DNA of 64,000 nucleotides from Pseudomonas aegrilactucae. Lineage in GTDB: Bacteria; Pseudomonadota; Gammaproteobacteria; Pseudomonadales; Pseudomonadaceae. The number at the start of each line of letters is the position of its first letter. Within the stretch, counting starts at the first letter, position 1. This document shows positions 42,574-52,877 of the stretch, one piece after another. The notes beneath the pieces are model-generated. The model ran no database searches, was not told the origin of the DNA, and saw only the letters and a program-made list of their open reading frames with translations. The translations under genes and the position numbers were made by a program. The DNA is taken from assembly GCF_019168305.1 (NCBI RefSeq), contig NZ_JAHTBI010000047.1, positions 59,263 through 123,262 of the forward strand. Reading direction: 5' to 3'.

Positions 42574-43341
42574 CTATCGACGCTTGATTTCGCTCGCCAA
42601 GGTCTCCAGCGTGCGGTCTGCCGTTTGCTCGGCAGCCTGCTGCTGCTCACGCCAGTGCGCGACACACGGGGCCAGGTCCGGCTGCTGCTCGGCTTGCAGC
42701 AGCCACTGCAACAGGTCGTGCCAGTCGCCCAGATCACCCTGGGCACGCTTGAGGGTACGGCGCAGGGCCGAAGGCAGATGATCAAGCTGCGGGTACGCCT
42801 CGGCGCCATAGCGCACGCGCTTGATCAGCAGGCGCAGGCGGTGACGGTCATGCGCCGGGTCGTGCAGGGCACGCAGCAACTGGCGCCACTGCTTGTCGAG
42901 GCGCTTGTCGAGGCGCGGCTTGAGCTTGCGCATGATCTGCTGACGCTGCGCGGCGCGCAGGAACATCGGGAAGGCGTCGACAACCCCCAGCAGTTTCGTC
43001 AGCTCGGCGCTGGCGGCCACTGCCGCGAAGGTGCGCGGGCGCCCGGAAAGGCGCTGCTGCGCCGCGACCCGTTGCCCGCGCTCGAGCAATTGCGCGGCCA
43101 GCACCTCGCTGTCACGCAGCGGCGTAGTCACCTGGCCCACCGCGGCTGCCGCCGCTTCCAGCTGGTCGACCCCTGGGTAGCCACGCAAAGGCCGCAGCAG
43201 GCTGCGCAGGCGCCGCACGCTGGTGCGCAGGTCGTGCAACGCCTCGCTGTCGGTATCGGCCGCCAGACGTGCCTGGCAGGCCAGCAGGCGCACGTGCAGG
43301 CTCAGCACCTGGGCAATCACATGGTCGAGCATCGCCGACAT
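42574..43341 (-). CDS. CHAD domain protein
   Basis: A 255-residue, very Arg/Lys/Leu-rich helical protein: ALHDLRTSVRRLRSLLRPLRGYP with the conserved His and arginines, DSEVLAAQLLERG, HRLRLLIKRVRYGAEAYPQL, and GDLGDWHDLLQWL. CHAD domains bind polyphosphate and locate to polyphosphate granules. No CYTH triphosphatase domain is fused or adjacent, which is the usual partner. It starts 14 bases after the end of the lipoprotein gene, so the two are probably cotranscribed. Confidence 0.88.
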   Translation of the reverse strand: MSAMLDHVIAQVLSLHVRLLACQARLAADTDSEALHDLRTSVRRLRSLLRPLRGYPGVDQLEAAAAAVGQVTTPLRDSEVLAAQLLERGQRVAAQQRLSGRPRTFAAVAASAELTKLLGVVDAFPMFLRAAQRQQIMRKLKPRLDKRLDKQWRQLLRALHDPAHDRHRLRLLIKRVRYGAEAYPQLDHLPSALRRTLKRAQGDLGDWHDLLQWLLQAEQQPDLAPCVAHWREQQQAAEQTADRTLETLASEIKRR

Positions 43342-43355
43342 GGTCTACTCCCTGG

Positions 43356-43634
43356 TCAACGGCCGGCGCGCGATTCGCGAATATAGAAGCGCGCTTTCTC
43401 GGCCTTCTTGCTGCAGCCCTCGAACGCTTCGAACTGCTGCTGGGTCTTGGCCCCGGTCAACAGCGACAGGGCCTTGGAGTAGCTGACGGTACCGGCAAAG
43501 CCTTCGGCCTTGGCCAGGTCAAGCTCCTTCCAGGCTGAATCAAGCTGATTGCCGCAACTGTCACGGTAGGCCGTCTTGCCGGCACAACCGCCAAGGACCA
43601 GGGCAATCAGGGGAAGACAGATCCAGGCTTTCAT
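43356..43634 (-). CDS. Small lipoprotein
   Basis: A 92-residue protein with a signal peptide and lipobox (MKAWICLPLIALVLGGCAGK; Cys17). The mature part is helical and charged, TAYRDSCGNQLDSAWKELDLAKAEGFAGTVSYSKALSLLTGAKTQQQFEAFEGCSKKAEKARFYI, with two Cys that could form a disulfide. The pattern of a helical-pair repeat resembles small envelope lipoproteins of pseudomonads, but there is no known function. Confidence 0.75.
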   Translation of the reverse strand: MKAWICLPLIALVLGGCAGKTAYRDSCGNQLDSAWKELDLAKAEGFAGTVSYSKALSLLTGAKTQQQFEAFEGCSKKAEKARFYIRESRAGR

Positions 43635-43793
43635 CGGTGATACCTCAAAGGAAGATGTTCAGATGGCACTTCGACGTCACAGCGCGCAAAAAGTGCCCTG
43701 TTCAGCGTAGCGCAGCGCTTGTCACGATTGAAGCACAGCCACCAATAGGTGCATTGTTAGGGCATTGGCGACGGACAGGCGCAAGGAACCATC

Positions 43794-44813
43794 ATGGGCA
43801 AACGCGTAGCACTGGTGCTGGGCTCGGGCGGCGCCCGAGGGTATGCACATATTGGCGTGATCGAAGAACTGGAGCGACGGGGCTACGACATCGCCTGCAT
43901 CGCCGGCTGTTCGATGGGCGCGGTGATCGGCGGCATCTATGCTGCCGGCAAACTCGACGAATACCGGCGCTGGATCGAAAGCCTGGACTACCTCGATGTA
44001 CTGCGCCTGGTGGACGTGAGTTTCCGCCTGGGCGCGATCCGTGGCGAAAAGGTGTTCGGGCAGATCCGCAAGATCGTCGGCGAGATCAACATCGAAGACC
44101 TGCGCATCCCCTACACCGCCGTGGCCGCCGACCTCACCAACCAGCAGGAGATCTGGTTCCAGGAGGGCTGCCTGCACCAGGCGATGCGCGCCTCGGCGGC
44201 GATCCCGAGCCTGTTCACCCCGGTGGTGCAGGGCAACCGCATGCTGGTCGATGGCGGCATTCTCAACCCGCTGCCGATCATCCCGGTGGTGTCCAGCCAT
44301 TGCGACCTGATCGTGGCGGTGAACCTCAACTCGACCAACCAGAAGCATTATCAGCTACCGGTGATCGAGCGCCCGGCGGCGTTCAAGTTGCGCTTCGACA
44401 ACCTGATCAGCTCGCTGGGCTCGCACCTGCCGTTCCGGCGCAAGGCGGCCGAGGGGCTGATCCGCATCGAGCAGGCCGCGCCCAACCCGTGGCTGAGCGA
44501 TGCGGCCGAGCCCGAGGCGCAGCAGCCGGCGGCGGCGCCCGAGTCGGCGGGTGCGCCAAAATCGGCGACGGGCTCGTTCATCATCGACAACGTCGGGCCG
44601 GCCTCGCTGCTGGACCTGATCAACCAGAGTTTCGAGGTGATGCAGACGTCACTGGCGCAGTACAAGATCGCCGGGTACCCGCCCGATATCCTGATCAACG
44701 TGCCCAAGCGGGTATGCCGTTTCTTCGAGTTCTACAAGGCCCCCGAGCTGATCGCACTGGGGCGCGAGATTGCGCGCGATACGCTGGACAACTACGAGGC
44801 CGAGCGGCGCTAG
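43794..44813 (+). CDS. Patatin-like phospholipase (RssA-type)
   Basis: A 339-residue serine hydrolase with the patatin motifs: oxyanion loop GSGGARGYAHIG, nucleophile GCSMGA near residue 40, and the catalytic DGG of VDGGILNPLPI. The C-terminal half is extended, with an Ala/Pro/Glu-rich linker (about 233-260) before the last 80 residues. It is expected to cleave lipid acyl esters near the inner membrane. The ATG at 43794 begins MGKRVALVLGSGGARG. A long overlapping frame starting at 43637 is a shadow. A GC-rich palindrome separates it from kdpE. Confidence 0.9.
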   Translation: MGKRVALVLGSGGARGYAHIGVIEELERRGYDIACIAGCSMGAVIGGIYAAGKLDEYRRWIESLDYLDVLRLVDVSFRLGAIRGEKVFGQIRKIVGEINIEDLRIPYTAVAADLTNQQEIWFQEGCLHQAMRASAAIPSLFTPVVQGNRMLVDGGILNPLPIIPVVSSHCDLIVAVNLNSTNQKHYQLPVIERPAAFKLRFDNLISSLGSHLPFRRKAAEGLIRIEQAAPNPWLSDAAEPEAQQPAAAPESAGAPKSATGSFIIDNVGPASLLDLINQSFEVMQTSLAQYKIAGYPPDILINVPKRVCRFFEFYKAPELIALGREIARDTLDNYEAERR

Positions 44814-44825
44814 CCGTCAGTACCA

Positions 44826-44856
44826 GCCCCTTCGCCGGCAAGGCCGGCGAAGGGGC
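44826..44856. terminator. Perfect palindrome between the patatin gene and kdpE
   Basis: GCCCCTTCGCCGGC (44826-44839) pairs perfectly with GCCGGCGAAGGGGC (44843-44856) around AAG. It sits between convergent stops and can fold on either message. There is no U-tract. The sequence looks like a second family of short repeated palindromes in P. putida-type genomes rather than a unique terminator. Confidence 0.6.
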
Positions 44857-44858
44857 CA

Positions 44859-45557
44859 TTACGTTTGCTGCGGCCCGATCAGGCGATACCCCACCCCAGG
44901 CTCGGTGACGATGAAGCGCGGCGCCGTCGGGTCGTCCCCAAGCTTTTGGCGCACATGCGCCACCACGATCCGCAAATAGTGGCTGTCGTCCACATGGCTC
45001 GGCCCCCAGATATCCCTGAGCAGTTGCTGCTGGGTGATCACCCGACCCGGATGGCGCGCCAGTTGCGCCAGCAACGCATACTCCTTGCGTGTCAACGCCA
45101 CTTCTTCCCCCGCCAGCGTCACCCGCCGGTAGGCAAGGTCCACGGTCAACGGCCCGAAGCACGGCGCCGACTCTTCGGCCAGCGCCTGCGGCGCCTGGCG
45201 CAACAATGCGCGCACCCGCGCCAGGAACTCCTGGATACCGAACGGCTTGGTCACATAGTCATTGGCCCCGCCATCCAGCGCCTCGACCTTCTGCACCTCG
45301 CTGGCGCGCACCGACAGCACCAGCACCGGCACCTGGCTCCACTCGCGCAGTTCGCGCAGCACCTGCTGCCCGTCCATGTCCGGCAGGCCCAGGTCCAGCA
45401 CCACCAGGTCCGGGCGGGACAATGCCGCCTGGCTCAAGCCCTCGGCGGCCGTACCGGCCTCCACCACCTTGTAGCCCTGCGAGCTCAGGCTGATGCGCAG
45501 GAACTTGCGGATCTGCGGTTCGTCGTCGATGACCAGCACGGTCGCGCTCAGGCTCAT
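44859..45557 (-). CDS. kdpE: Potassium-response regulator KdpE
   Basis: KdpE activates kdpFABC when phosphorylated by KdpD under potassium limitation. The 232-residue OmpR-family protein has a receiver domain (VIDDEPQIRKFLRIS, phosphoacceptor D55 in VVLDLGLPDMDG, LSVRASEVQKVEALDGGANDYVTKPF) and a winged-helix effector domain (LTRKEYALLAQLARHPGRVITQQQLLRDIWGPSHVDDSHYLRIVVAHVRQKLGDD). It overlaps kdpD by four bases (ATGA). Confidence 0.95.
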   Translation of the reverse strand: MSLSATVLVIDDEPQIRKFLRISLSSQGYKVVEAGTAAEGLSQAALSRPDLVVLDLGLPDMDGQQVLRELREWSQVPVLVLSVRASEVQKVEALDGGANDYVTKPFGIQEFLARVRALLRQAPQALAEESAPCFGPLTVDLAYRRVTLAGEEVALTRKEYALLAQLARHPGRVITQQQLLRDIWGPSHVDDSHYLRIVVAHVRQKLGDDPTAPRFIVTEPGVGYRLIGPQQT

Positions 45558-48208
45558 GGGGTCTCGCTGTCGAGTTCAGGTTGGGCCGGGAGCGGCAAGC
45601 ATAGTGTGATGCAGGTGCCCTGGCCATCCAGGCCGTCAGCCACCCGGATCTGCCCGCCATGGGCACCGATCATGCCCTGGCAGATCGCCAACCCCAGCCC
45701 GGTGCCCTGCCCGCCCCGATCACCGCGCGCGGCGGTGTAGAACATGTCGAAGATGCGCGCGCGATCTTCCACGGCAATCCCCGGCCCCTGGTCAGCCACG
45801 GCAACGCACAGCAGGCCGGCCTCCACGCTCACCCGCAGTTCGAGGCGACCGTGCACGGGCGAGAAGCGTGCGGCGTTCTCCAGCACATTGATCAGCGCCT
45901 GTTCGATCAGCGCCGCATGCACGTACAGCAGCGGCAACTCGGCCGGGACCTCGGTGCGCAACTGCAGCGGTGCCAGCAGCACGCGCAAGCGGCTCAGGGC
46001 ACTGGCGACAATGTCGGCCGGCGCCACCCAGTCACGCGCCAGCTTGAGCCCGCCATGCCCCAGGCGGGTCATGTCGAGCAGGTTCTGGATGTAGCGGTCC
46101 AGGCGTTCGGCCTCGTCACGGGTGCCTTCAAGCAGTTCACGCCGGTCCTGCGCCGGGATCGCCTCGCCCAGCGCCAGCAGGCTGTCGATGCTGCCGCGCA
46201 TGGCAGTCAGCGGAGTGCGCAGGTCGTGCGACACCGACGCCAGCAACGCACTGCGCAGTTGCTCGGTCTCACCGTGCAGGCGCGCGGCCTCCAGTTGATC
46301 GGCCAGGCGCGCACGTGCCAGCGCCTGGGCCAACGGCTGGCTAAGGGCCTTGAGCAGTCGTCGGCGTGGCGCGCTCAGCAACCGGCCTTCACGCGGGCGT
46401 ACACCCAGCAGCGCCAGCGGGCCTTCGTCCACTGACAGCGGCCACCACCACCAGCGCCCGTTGGGCAAGGTGTCACTGCCAAGGCCGGCAGCCTGGTCGT
46501 GCTGCCAGGCCCAGTCGGCGGCCGCCCGTTCGTTGTCGCTGAACTGCAGCGCACCGCCGCTGGCCACCTGCAACAGGCCTTCGGCATCGCGCTCCAGCAG
46601 GCACATCTGCACGTCCGTCCAGCCCTCCAGGTGCTGCCCGGCAGCGCTGAACACGGCCTGGCGGTCGGTGGCGGCAGTCAGCTTGCGCGACAGGTCGAGC
46701 AACTGCCCGGTCTGCTCCTGGGTTTCGCGCAGGGCCTGCACCTGACGACGTTGGCGTGCGGCCAGGTTGCCGGTCAGTGCGGCCATGAGCAGGAAGAACA
46801 CCAGGGTCAGCACGTCCTCCTCGCGCTGGATGCTGAGGGAGAAATTCGGCGGGATGAACAGAAAGTCGTAGGCCAGGAACGACAGTGCCGCACACACCAG
46901 CGCAGGCCCCAGGCTGCTGCGCACCGCCACCAGCAGCACTGCCGCCAGGAACACCAGGGAAATGTTGGGCAACGCCAGCAGCCCCGCCACTCCCCACGCC
47001 AACGCACTGGCCAGCAGCGTCGCCAGCAGCGCCAACAGGTAATGCCGCCACGCCCAGGCCCTGGCCACCTGTGCACGTGGCGGCGCGGGTTGGGCATCGC
47101 GGTCCAGCACGTTGATCTCCAGCCCGTGCGCCTCGCGCAGCAGGCGCGCCGCCACCCCGGCGCCAAACCAGCGCCGGCGCAGCCGATCACGCGACTGGCC
47201 GACCAGCACCAGGCTGGCACGCCGTTGCAGGGCATGCTGGATCAGGGTTTTGGCCACCTCGCCCGCGCGCAGCAGCACCACTTCGCCCCCCAGGCGCTCG
47301 GCCAGTTGCTGCGCCGCCTGCAGGCGCTGGCGGGCGTTTTCGTCACGCAGCCGGCCGTTGTCCACGTGCACCAGGCTCCAGGGCAAATGACGACGCTGCG
47401 CCACCCGGCTGGCGTGGCGCACCAGGCGCTCGGCCTGGGCATCGCCATCCACGCCGACCAGCAGCCGCCCGCGCAATGCCGGGGCATCCTGGCCCAGGGT
47501 GCGGTAGCCGTGCGCCAGGTCGGCGTCCACCTGCGCCGCAGCGGTCTGCATGGCCAGCTCACGCAGGGCGGTGAGGTTGGTCTGGGTGAAGAACGCGTCG
47601 ATCGCCGCACGCGCCTGCTCCGGCACGTACACCTTGCCATCGCGCAGGCGCTCGAGCAGTTCGCGCGGCGGCAGGTCGATCAGCACCAGCTCGAAGGCTT
47701 CCTGCAGCACCCAGTCGGGCAGCGTCTCGCGCACTTGCACGCCAGTGATGCCACGCACCTGGTCATTGAGGCTTTCCAGGTGCTGCACGTTGACGGTGGT
47801 GTACACGTCGATGCCTGCCGCCAACAGCTCCTGCACATCCTGCCAGCGCTTGGCATGGCGGCTGCCGGGCGCGTTGCTGTGGGCCAGCTCGTCCACCAGC
47901 GCCAGGTGCGGGACAGCCTTGAGCAGGCCGTCCAGGTCCATTTCCTCGAGCATCACGCCACGGTACTCGGCGCGCACCAGCGCCTGCTGCGCCAAGCCAC
48001 CCAGCAGTGCCTCGGTTTCGCTGCGCCCGTGGGTCTGGACGATGCCCGCCAGCACCTTCACACCCTGGCGCGCCTGGGCATGCGCAGCCTGCAGCATGGC
48101 GTAGGTCTTGCCTACGCCGGGCGCCGCCCCCAGGAACACTTTCAACCGGCCGCGCCCTTCACGGGGCAACTCGGCCAACAACGCATCGGCGCGTACTGAA
48201 TCACTCAT
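45554..48208 (-). CDS. kdpD: Potassium sensor histidine kinase KdpD
   Basis: KdpD senses potassium shortage and phosphorylates KdpE. The 884-residue protein has the N-terminal KdpD domain with Walker A GAAPGVGKT, a USP-like domain (about 240-370), four clustered membrane helices (about 390-490), a GAF-like region, HisKA with H661 (SVSHDLRTPLTAM), and HATPase motifs NVLENAARFSP, DQGPGI and GQGTGLGLAI. The start is ambiguous: ATG at 48208 or TTG at 48214, with AAGGA lying six bases before the TTG. It follows kdpC by 15 bases. Confidence 0.93.
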   Translation of the reverse strand: MSDSVRADALLAELPREGRGRLKVFLGAAPGVGKTYAMLQAAHAQARQGVKVLAGIVQTHGRSETEALLGGLAQQALVRAEYRGVMLEEMDLDGLLKAVPHLALVDELAHSNAPGSRHAKRWQDVQELLAAGIDVYTTVNVQHLESLNDQVRGITGVQVRETLPDWVLQEAFELVLIDLPPRELLERLRDGKVYVPEQARAAIDAFFTQTNLTALRELAMQTAAAQVDADLAHGYRTLGQDAPALRGRLLVGVDGDAQAERLVRHASRVAQRRHLPWSLVHVDNGRLRDENARQRLQAAQQLAERLGGEVVLLRAGEVAKTLIQHALQRRASLVLVGQSRDRLRRRWFGAGVAARLLREAHGLEINVLDRDAQPAPPRAQVARAWAWRHYLLALLATLLASALAWGVAGLLALPNISLVFLAAVLLVAVRSSLGPALVCAALSFLAYDFLFIPPNFSLSIQREEDVLTLVFFLLMAALTGNLAARQRRQVQALRETQEQTGQLLDLSRKLTAATDRQAVFSAAGQHLEGWTDVQMCLLERDAEGLLQVASGGALQFSDNERAAADWAWQHDQAAGLGSDTLPNGRWWWWPLSVDEGPLALLGVRPREGRLLSAPRRRLLKALSQPLAQALARARLADQLEAARLHGETEQLRSALLASVSHDLRTPLTAMRGSIDSLLALGEAIPAQDRRELLEGTRDEAERLDRYIQNLLDMTRLGHGGLKLARDWVAPADIVASALSRLRVLLAPLQLRTEVPAELPLLYVHAALIEQALINVLENAARFSPVHGRLELRVSVEAGLLCVAVADQGPGIAVEDRARIFDMFYTAARGDRGGQGTGLGLAICQGMIGAHGGQIRVADGLDGQGTCITLCLPLPAQPELDSETP

Positions 48209-48223
48209 GGTCAACGCATGTCC

Positions 48224-48784
48224 TTAGTTCGTAGCCGGCGCCAGCAGGTCGAGGGCCATGTTCAGGGCCAGGATATCGACTATCGGTGGCCCCACCAGTG
48301 GCTGCAGGGTGGACTGCTCCACCAGCCCTTGCAAGGTCGCCACCGGCAGTTGCCGCGCCGCGGCCACCCGCGGCAACTGATAGGCCACGGCGGCCGGTGG
48401 CAGGTGCGGGTCCAGCCCGCTGGCGGAGGTGGTCAACAGGGCCAGTGGCACCGGCCCCTGCGCTTGCACATACAGGCTGCGGGCTGCGTCGCCGACCCGC
48501 GTGGCCAGGGCCGGGTTGCTCGGCGCCAGGTTGCTCGCGCCACTGGCGACGGTGGCGTAGTCGGCCGCCGACGGCCGCGAATGAAACCAGGCATCGCCAC
48601 TGAACGACTGTCCGAGCAGGCGCGAACCGCGTACCTGCCCTGTAGCGTCATGCAGCAGGCTGCCATTGGCCTGTTCGGGGAACGCCAGCTGGGCGACCCC
48701 GGTGACCACCAGTGGGTAGGCCACACCGGTGATCAGGCTCATCAACACAATCAGGCTCAGGGCCGGACGTACGACAGATGTCAT
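48224..48784 (-). CDS. kdpC: Potassium-transporting ATPase subunit C
   Basis: KdpC is the single-span subunit that stabilises the KdpFABC complex and helps ATP binding. The 186-residue protein has one N-terminal helix ([31 protein letters not shown]) and a periplasmic domain with the family pattern [24 protein letters not shown] and [21 protein letters not shown]. It is the fourth structural gene of the operon. Confidence 0.95.
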   Translation of the reverse strand: MTSVVRPALSLIVLMSLITGVAYPLVVTGVAQLAFPEQANGSLLHDATGQVRGSRLLGQSFSGDAWFHSRPSAADYATVASGASNLAPSNPALATRVGDAARSLYVQAQGPVPLALLTTSASGLDPHLPPAAVAYQLPRVAAARQLPVATLQGLVEQSTLQPLVGPPIVDILALNMALDLLAPATN

Positions 48785-48799
48785 GTCTCTCTCCTTGGT

Positions 48800-50851
48800 T
48801 CAGACCAGGTGCAGCGCGTTGAGCAGCAGGTCGATCAGCTTGATCCCGGCGAACGGCACGATCAGCCCGCCCAGGCCATAGATCAGCAGGTTGCGCCGCA
48901 GCAGTTGCGCGGCACTCGCCGCCTGCACGCGCACCCCGCGCAGCGCCAGCGGGATCAGCACCACGATGATCAGCGCGTTGAACACGATCGCCGAGACGAT
49001 CGCGCTCTGCGGGCTGGCCAGTTGCATCAGGTTGAGCACGCCCAACTGCGGGTAGATCGCGGCAAACAGGGCAGGCAGGATGGCAAAGTACTTGGCCACG
49101 TCGTTGGCGATGGAAAAGGTCGTCAGCGCCCCGCGGGTCACCAGCAGTTCCTTGCCCACCTGCACCACCTCCAGCAACTTGGTGGGGTCGCTGTCCAGGT
49201 CGACCATGTTGGCCGCCTCGCGAGCCGCCTGGGTGCCGTCGTTCATGGCCATGCCGACATCCGCCTGGGCCAGCGCCGGCGCATCGTTGGCGCCATCACC
49301 GCACATGGCCACCAGGCGCCCGTCGTTCTGCTCCTGGCGAATGCGCGCCAGCTTCTTCTCGGGCGTGGCCTCGGCCAGCACGTCGTCGACCCCGGCTTCG
49401 GCGGCGATGGCGGCGGCGGTCAGCGGGTTGTCACCGGTCACCATCACGGTGCGGATGCCCAGCGTACGCAGCTCGGCAAAGCGCTCGCGAATGCCGGGCT
49501 TGACCACGTCCTTGAGGTGGATCACGCCAAGCAGGCGCTTGTCCACGCACACCAGCAACGGCGTGCCGCCGCTCTGGGCGATACGCTCCACTTCACGGGC
49601 CAGCGCGGCGGGCAGGTCCAGGCGCTGCATGCCGACGAAGGCCAGTACCGAGTCCACCGCCCCCTTGCGATAGCGGTGCACGCCGAAGTCGACCCCCGAC
49701 AGGCGGGTTTCGGCGCTGAATGCGACCGGCACCAGTTGCGTGGCGTCGGGCGTAGAGATGTCATGCCACTGGCGCAGGTACTCGACGATCGACTTGCCCT
49801 CGGCGGTATCGTCGGCCAGCGAGGCTAGCAAGGCGCCCTCGCCCAGCTCACGGGCACTGATGCCAGGGGCGGCGTGCACCGCACTGCAGCGGCGGTTGCC
49901 GAAGGTGATGGTGCCGGTCTTGTCCAGCAGCAGCACATGCACGTCACCCGCCGCCTCCACTGCGCGCCCGGAACGGGCGATCACGTTGAGCCGCACCAGG
50001 CGGTCCATGCCGGCGATGCCGATGGCCGACAGCAGGCCGCCGATGGTGGTGGGAATCAGCGTCACCAGCAGCGCCGCCAGGAAGATCATGGGGATACTGC
50101 CGCCGGCAAAATGCGCGAACGGTTGCAGGGTAACCACCACCACCAGGAAGATCAGCGTCAGGCCGATCAGCAGGATGTCGAGGGCGATCTCATTGGGGGT
50201 TTTCTGGCGTTTGGCGCCTTCCACCAGGGCGATCATGCGGTCCAGCGTCGACTCGCCGGGATTGCTGGTGATCTGCACCAGCAGCCAGTCGGAGACCAGC
50301 CGAGTGTTGCCGGTAACCGCCGAGCGGTCGCCACCGGACTCGCGGATCACCGGCGCAGACTCACCGGTGATGGCCGCCTCGTTGACCGCAGCGATACCCT
50401 CGATCACCTCGCCGTCGCCGGGGATCATCTCGCCGGCCTCGACACGCACCACATCGCCCTTGCGCAGGTCGCTGGCCAGCACCACCTCGAAATCACCCGA
50501 GCGCGTGCGACGCCGGGCGTTCAGGCCCTGGCTGCCGGCCTTGAGGCTATCGGCGCGCGCCTTGCCCCGGCCTTCGGCGAGGGCTTCGGCAAAATTGGCG
50601 AACAGTACGGTGAACCACAGCCACATGGCGATCTGCACCGATACGCCAGTGGGCACCTGGCTTGGCAGCAGGCACACCACCGTGGTGAAGATCGCGGTCA
50701 GTTCCACCACCAGCATCACCGGGGCACGCTTGAGCTGGCGCGGGTCGAGCTTGACGAACGCCTGCACCAGGGCCGGCCGCCAGAGTGCGGCGATGGTGGT
50801 GCGGGCAGCGGCGGCCGGGGCCGCCTTCATTTCAGGGACAGGCATGTTCAT
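48800..50851 (-). CDS. kdpB: Potassium-transporting P-type ATPase subunit B
   Basis: KdpB is the catalytic subunit that hydrolyses ATP. The 683-residue protein has the P-type signatures TGESAPV (actuator loop), the phosphorylated D310 in [31 protein letters not shown], and [19 protein letters not shown]. Seven membrane helices are expected. It is ten bases from kdpA. Confidence 0.96.
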   Translation of the reverse strand: MNMPVPEMKAAPAAAARTTIAALWRPALVQAFVKLDPRQLKRAPVMLVVELTAIFTTVVCLLPSQVPTGVSVQIAMWLWFTVLFANFAEALAEGRGKARADSLKAGSQGLNARRRTRSGDFEVVLASDLRKGDVVRVEAGEMIPGDGEVIEGIAAVNEAAITGESAPVIRESGGDRSAVTGNTRLVSDWLLVQITSNPGESTLDRMIALVEGAKRQKTPNEIALDILLIGLTLIFLVVVVTLQPFAHFAGGSIPMIFLAALLVTLIPTTIGGLLSAIGIAGMDRLVRLNVIARSGRAVEAAGDVHVLLLDKTGTITFGNRRCSAVHAAPGISARELGEGALLASLADDTAEGKSIVEYLRQWHDISTPDATQLVPVAFSAETRLSGVDFGVHRYRKGAVDSVLAFVGMQRLDLPAALAREVERIAQSGGTPLLVCVDKRLLGVIHLKDVVKPGIRERFAELRTLGIRTVMVTGDNPLTAAAIAAEAGVDDVLAEATPEKKLARIRQEQNDGRLVAMCGDGANDAPALAQADVGMAMNDGTQAAREAANMVDLDSDPTKLLEVVQVGKELLVTRGALTTFSIANDVAKYFAILPALFAAIYPQLGVLNLMQLASPQSAIVSAIVFNALIIVVLIPLALRGVRVQAASAAQLLRRNLLIYGLGGLIVPFAGIKLIDLLLNALHLV

Positions 50852-50861
50852 GGTTGTGTCC

Positions 50862-52556
50862 TCACAAGCCCAGGCTCAGGTGTTCAGCGACCGGGCCAAG
50901 GGCCAGGGCTGGCAGGAAGGTCAGGCCACCGATCAGCAGGATGGTCACCAGCAGCAGCGTGACGAACAGCGGGCCGTGGGTCGGGAAGCTGTCCTGGCCC
51001 ACCGGCGCGCTCTTCTTCAGGGCCAGGCTGCCAGCCAGGGCCAGCACCGGCAGGATGTAGCCGAAGCGCCCGATCAACATGCCCAGGCCGATCATCAGGT
51101 TGTGGAAGGGGGTGTTGGCGCCCAGCCCGGCAAACGCCGAACCGTTGTTGGCGCTGGCCGAGGTGTAGGCGTAGAGCAACTGACTGAAGCCATGCGGCCC
51201 CGGGTTGCTGACGGCGGCTGCCGGGCCCGGCAGGCTGGTGGCCAGGGCACCGAGTACCAGCACACCGACCGGCATCACCAGCAAGCTCGCCACCAGCAAC
51301 TGCACCTCACGAGCCTGCAATTTCTTGCCCAGGTACTCCGGGGTGCGCCCGATCATCAGCCCGGCCAGGAACACGGCGATCAGCACGTTGAGCAGCATGC
51401 CGTAGAGGCCGGCGCCGACCCCGCCGAAGATCACCTCCCCGACCATCATGTTGACCATCGCGACCATGCCGCCGAGCGGGCTCAGGCTGTCGTGCATGGC
51501 GTTCACCGAGCCGTTGGAGGCCGCCGTGGTGGTCACGCTCCAGAGCACGCTGGCGGTGGTGGCGAAGCGGCTTTCCTTGCCTTCCAGCGGCGCTGCCTGC
51601 TCCACCAGCGGGTTGTTCAGCGCAGGATTGGGCTGGTACTCGGACCAGAGGGCGGTGGCGCCGCCGATCAGGAACAGCGCCAGCATGCACGCGATGATCG
51701 CGCGGCTCTGGCGCAGGTCCTTGACGTAGTGGCCGAAGGTGAACACCAGGGCCACCGGGATCAGGATGATCGAGGCCACCTCGAACAGGTTGCTCCAGGC
51801 GCTCGGGTTCTCGAACGGATGCGCCGAGTTCACGCCGAAGAAGCCCCCGCCGTTGGTGCCCAGTTGCTTGATCGCGATCTGGCTGGCGGCCGGGCCCAGC
51901 GGTATGAGCTGCTCGGCGCCTTGCAGGGTCACGGCGTGCACGTAGTCGCTGAAGGTCTGCGGCACGCCCTGCCACACCAGCAGCAGCGCCAGCACCAGGC
52001 ACAGTGGCAGCAGCCCGTAGAGGGTGGCGCGGGTCATGTCGACCCAGAAATTGCCCAGGGTGGCGGCCGAGCGCCGGGCGATGCCACGGCACAGGGCGAC
52101 CAGTACAGCCAGGCCGGTGGCGGCACTGACGAAGTTCTGCACGGTCAGGCCGAGCATCTGGCTGAGGTAGCTGAGCGAGGCTTCGCCACTGTACGACTGC
52201 CAGTTGGTGTTGGTCATGAAGCTGACGGCGGTGTTGAACGCCAGTGACCACGCCTGGCCGGGCAGGTGCTGCGGGTTCAACGGCAGGTGGCCCTGCAACA
52301 GCAGCACGGCGAACAGCAGCACGAAGCCCGCGAGATTGAAGGCGAGCAGCGCCAGCGCATATGTTTGCCAGCTCTGCTCGGTCGCCGGGTCAACCCCGGC
52401 AACCCGGTAGCACCCCCGCTCCAGCGGCCCCAGTAGCGGCGACAACCAGGTGCGCTGGCCTTCCATGACGTTGTAGTAAAAGCGCCCTAGCCACGGTGCC
52501 GGCAACAGCACCAGGGCAAAAAAAACCAGCAGCAACGCGTAGTCGTGACTGTGCAT
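50862..52556 (-). CDS. kdpA: Potassium-binding translocating subunit A
   Basis: KdpA is the potassium-selective channel-like subunit. The 564-residue protein contains the four selectivity-filter-type loops, including [58 protein letters not shown], and [19 protein letters not shown]. The ATG at 52556 ([10 protein letters not shown]) lies eight bases after the kdpF stop; the 18 codons upstream overlap kdpF and are not used. Confidence 0.96.
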   Translation of the reverse strand: MHSHDYALLLVFFALVLLPAPWLGRFYYNVMEGQRTWLSPLLGPLERGCYRVAGVDPATEQSWQTYALALLAFNLAGFVLLFAVLLLQGHLPLNPQHLPGQAWSLAFNTAVSFMTNTNWQSYSGEASLSYLSQMLGLTVQNFVSAATGLAVLVALCRGIARRSAATLGNFWVDMTRATLYGLLPLCLVLALLLVWQGVPQTFSDYVHAVTLQGAEQLIPLGPAASQIAIKQLGTNGGGFFGVNSAHPFENPSAWSNLFEVASIILIPVALVFTFGHYVKDLRQSRAIIACMLALFLIGGATALWSEYQPNPALNNPLVEQAAPLEGKESRFATTASVLWSVTTTAASNGSVNAMHDSLSPLGGMVAMVNMMVGEVIFGGVGAGLYGMLLNVLIAVFLAGLMIGRTPEYLGKKLQAREVQLLVASLLVMPVGVLVLGALATSLPGPAAAVSNPGPHGFSQLLYAYTSASANNGSAFAGLGANTPFHNLMIGLGMLIGRFGYILPVLALAGSLALKKSAPVGQDSFPTHGPLFVTLLLVTILLIGGLTFLPALALGPVAEHLSLGL

Positions 52557-52564
52557 GGCTGCTC

Positions 52565-52654
52565 CTAGTCGCGATCGGCGCGCAGCAACGCGGCCATCAG
52601 GTACACACACAACGCCACTGCCAACAGCAGCGACACCCCTTCCAGAATGCTCAT
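52565..52654 (-). CDS. kdpF: KdpF, small stabilising subunit
   Basis: A 29-residue single-span membrane peptide: MSILEGVSLLLAVALCVYLMAALL followed by RADRD and a TAG stop. This is the typical KdpF form, one helix with a short basic and acidic tail. GGAG precedes the ATG at 52654. It is the first gene of the kdp operon and is easily missed because of its size. Confidence 0.93.
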   Translation of the reverse strand: MSILEGVSLLLAVALCVYLMAALLRADRD

Positions 52655-52709
52655 GAAGAATCTCCGTCCTGCGGCACGGTGCCGCTGACGGTGATTGTCG
52701 GGAAGGGGC

Positions 52710-52760
52710 GCGTAAAGGCGCGAGAGGGCTAGCGGGGGTTGGGTATAAAGAATGCGTAAA
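52710..52760 (-). promoter_or_regulatory. kdp promoter region with KdpE-type direct repeats
   Basis: On the minus strand TTTACGC (52754-52760) and TTTATAC (52743-52749) are direct repeats 11 bases apart, one helical turn. A third TTTACGC copy is at 52710-52716. KdpE sites known from enteric bacteria are similarly T-rich tandem half-sites upstream of kdpF. The position, about 90-105 bases before the kdpF start, suits an activator. Confidence 0.5.
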
Positions 52761-52877
52761 TATCAGGAGGGGTCGATACGTCGAGCCGCCTCTCCCGCAG
52801 GTTCCCCACTGTACTCAAGGACAATGGGGTACCTGTGGGAGCTGGTGTGAAAGCGCAGGGGCCGCCAGCCTTTGCGC

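Noticed and set aside
43637..44908. A 423-codon open frame on the plus strand overlapping the patatin gene
   Set aside because: It is the +1 shadow of the patatin frame in GC-rich DNA: composition is Arg/Gly/Pro-heavy with no domain, while the patatin frame has all catalytic motifs.
52832..52845. A CCTGTGGGAGCTGG block near the kdp promoter, considered as another REP copy
   Set aside because: Only half of the element is present and the palindromic core is missing, so it was treated as a decayed fragment, not a REP site.
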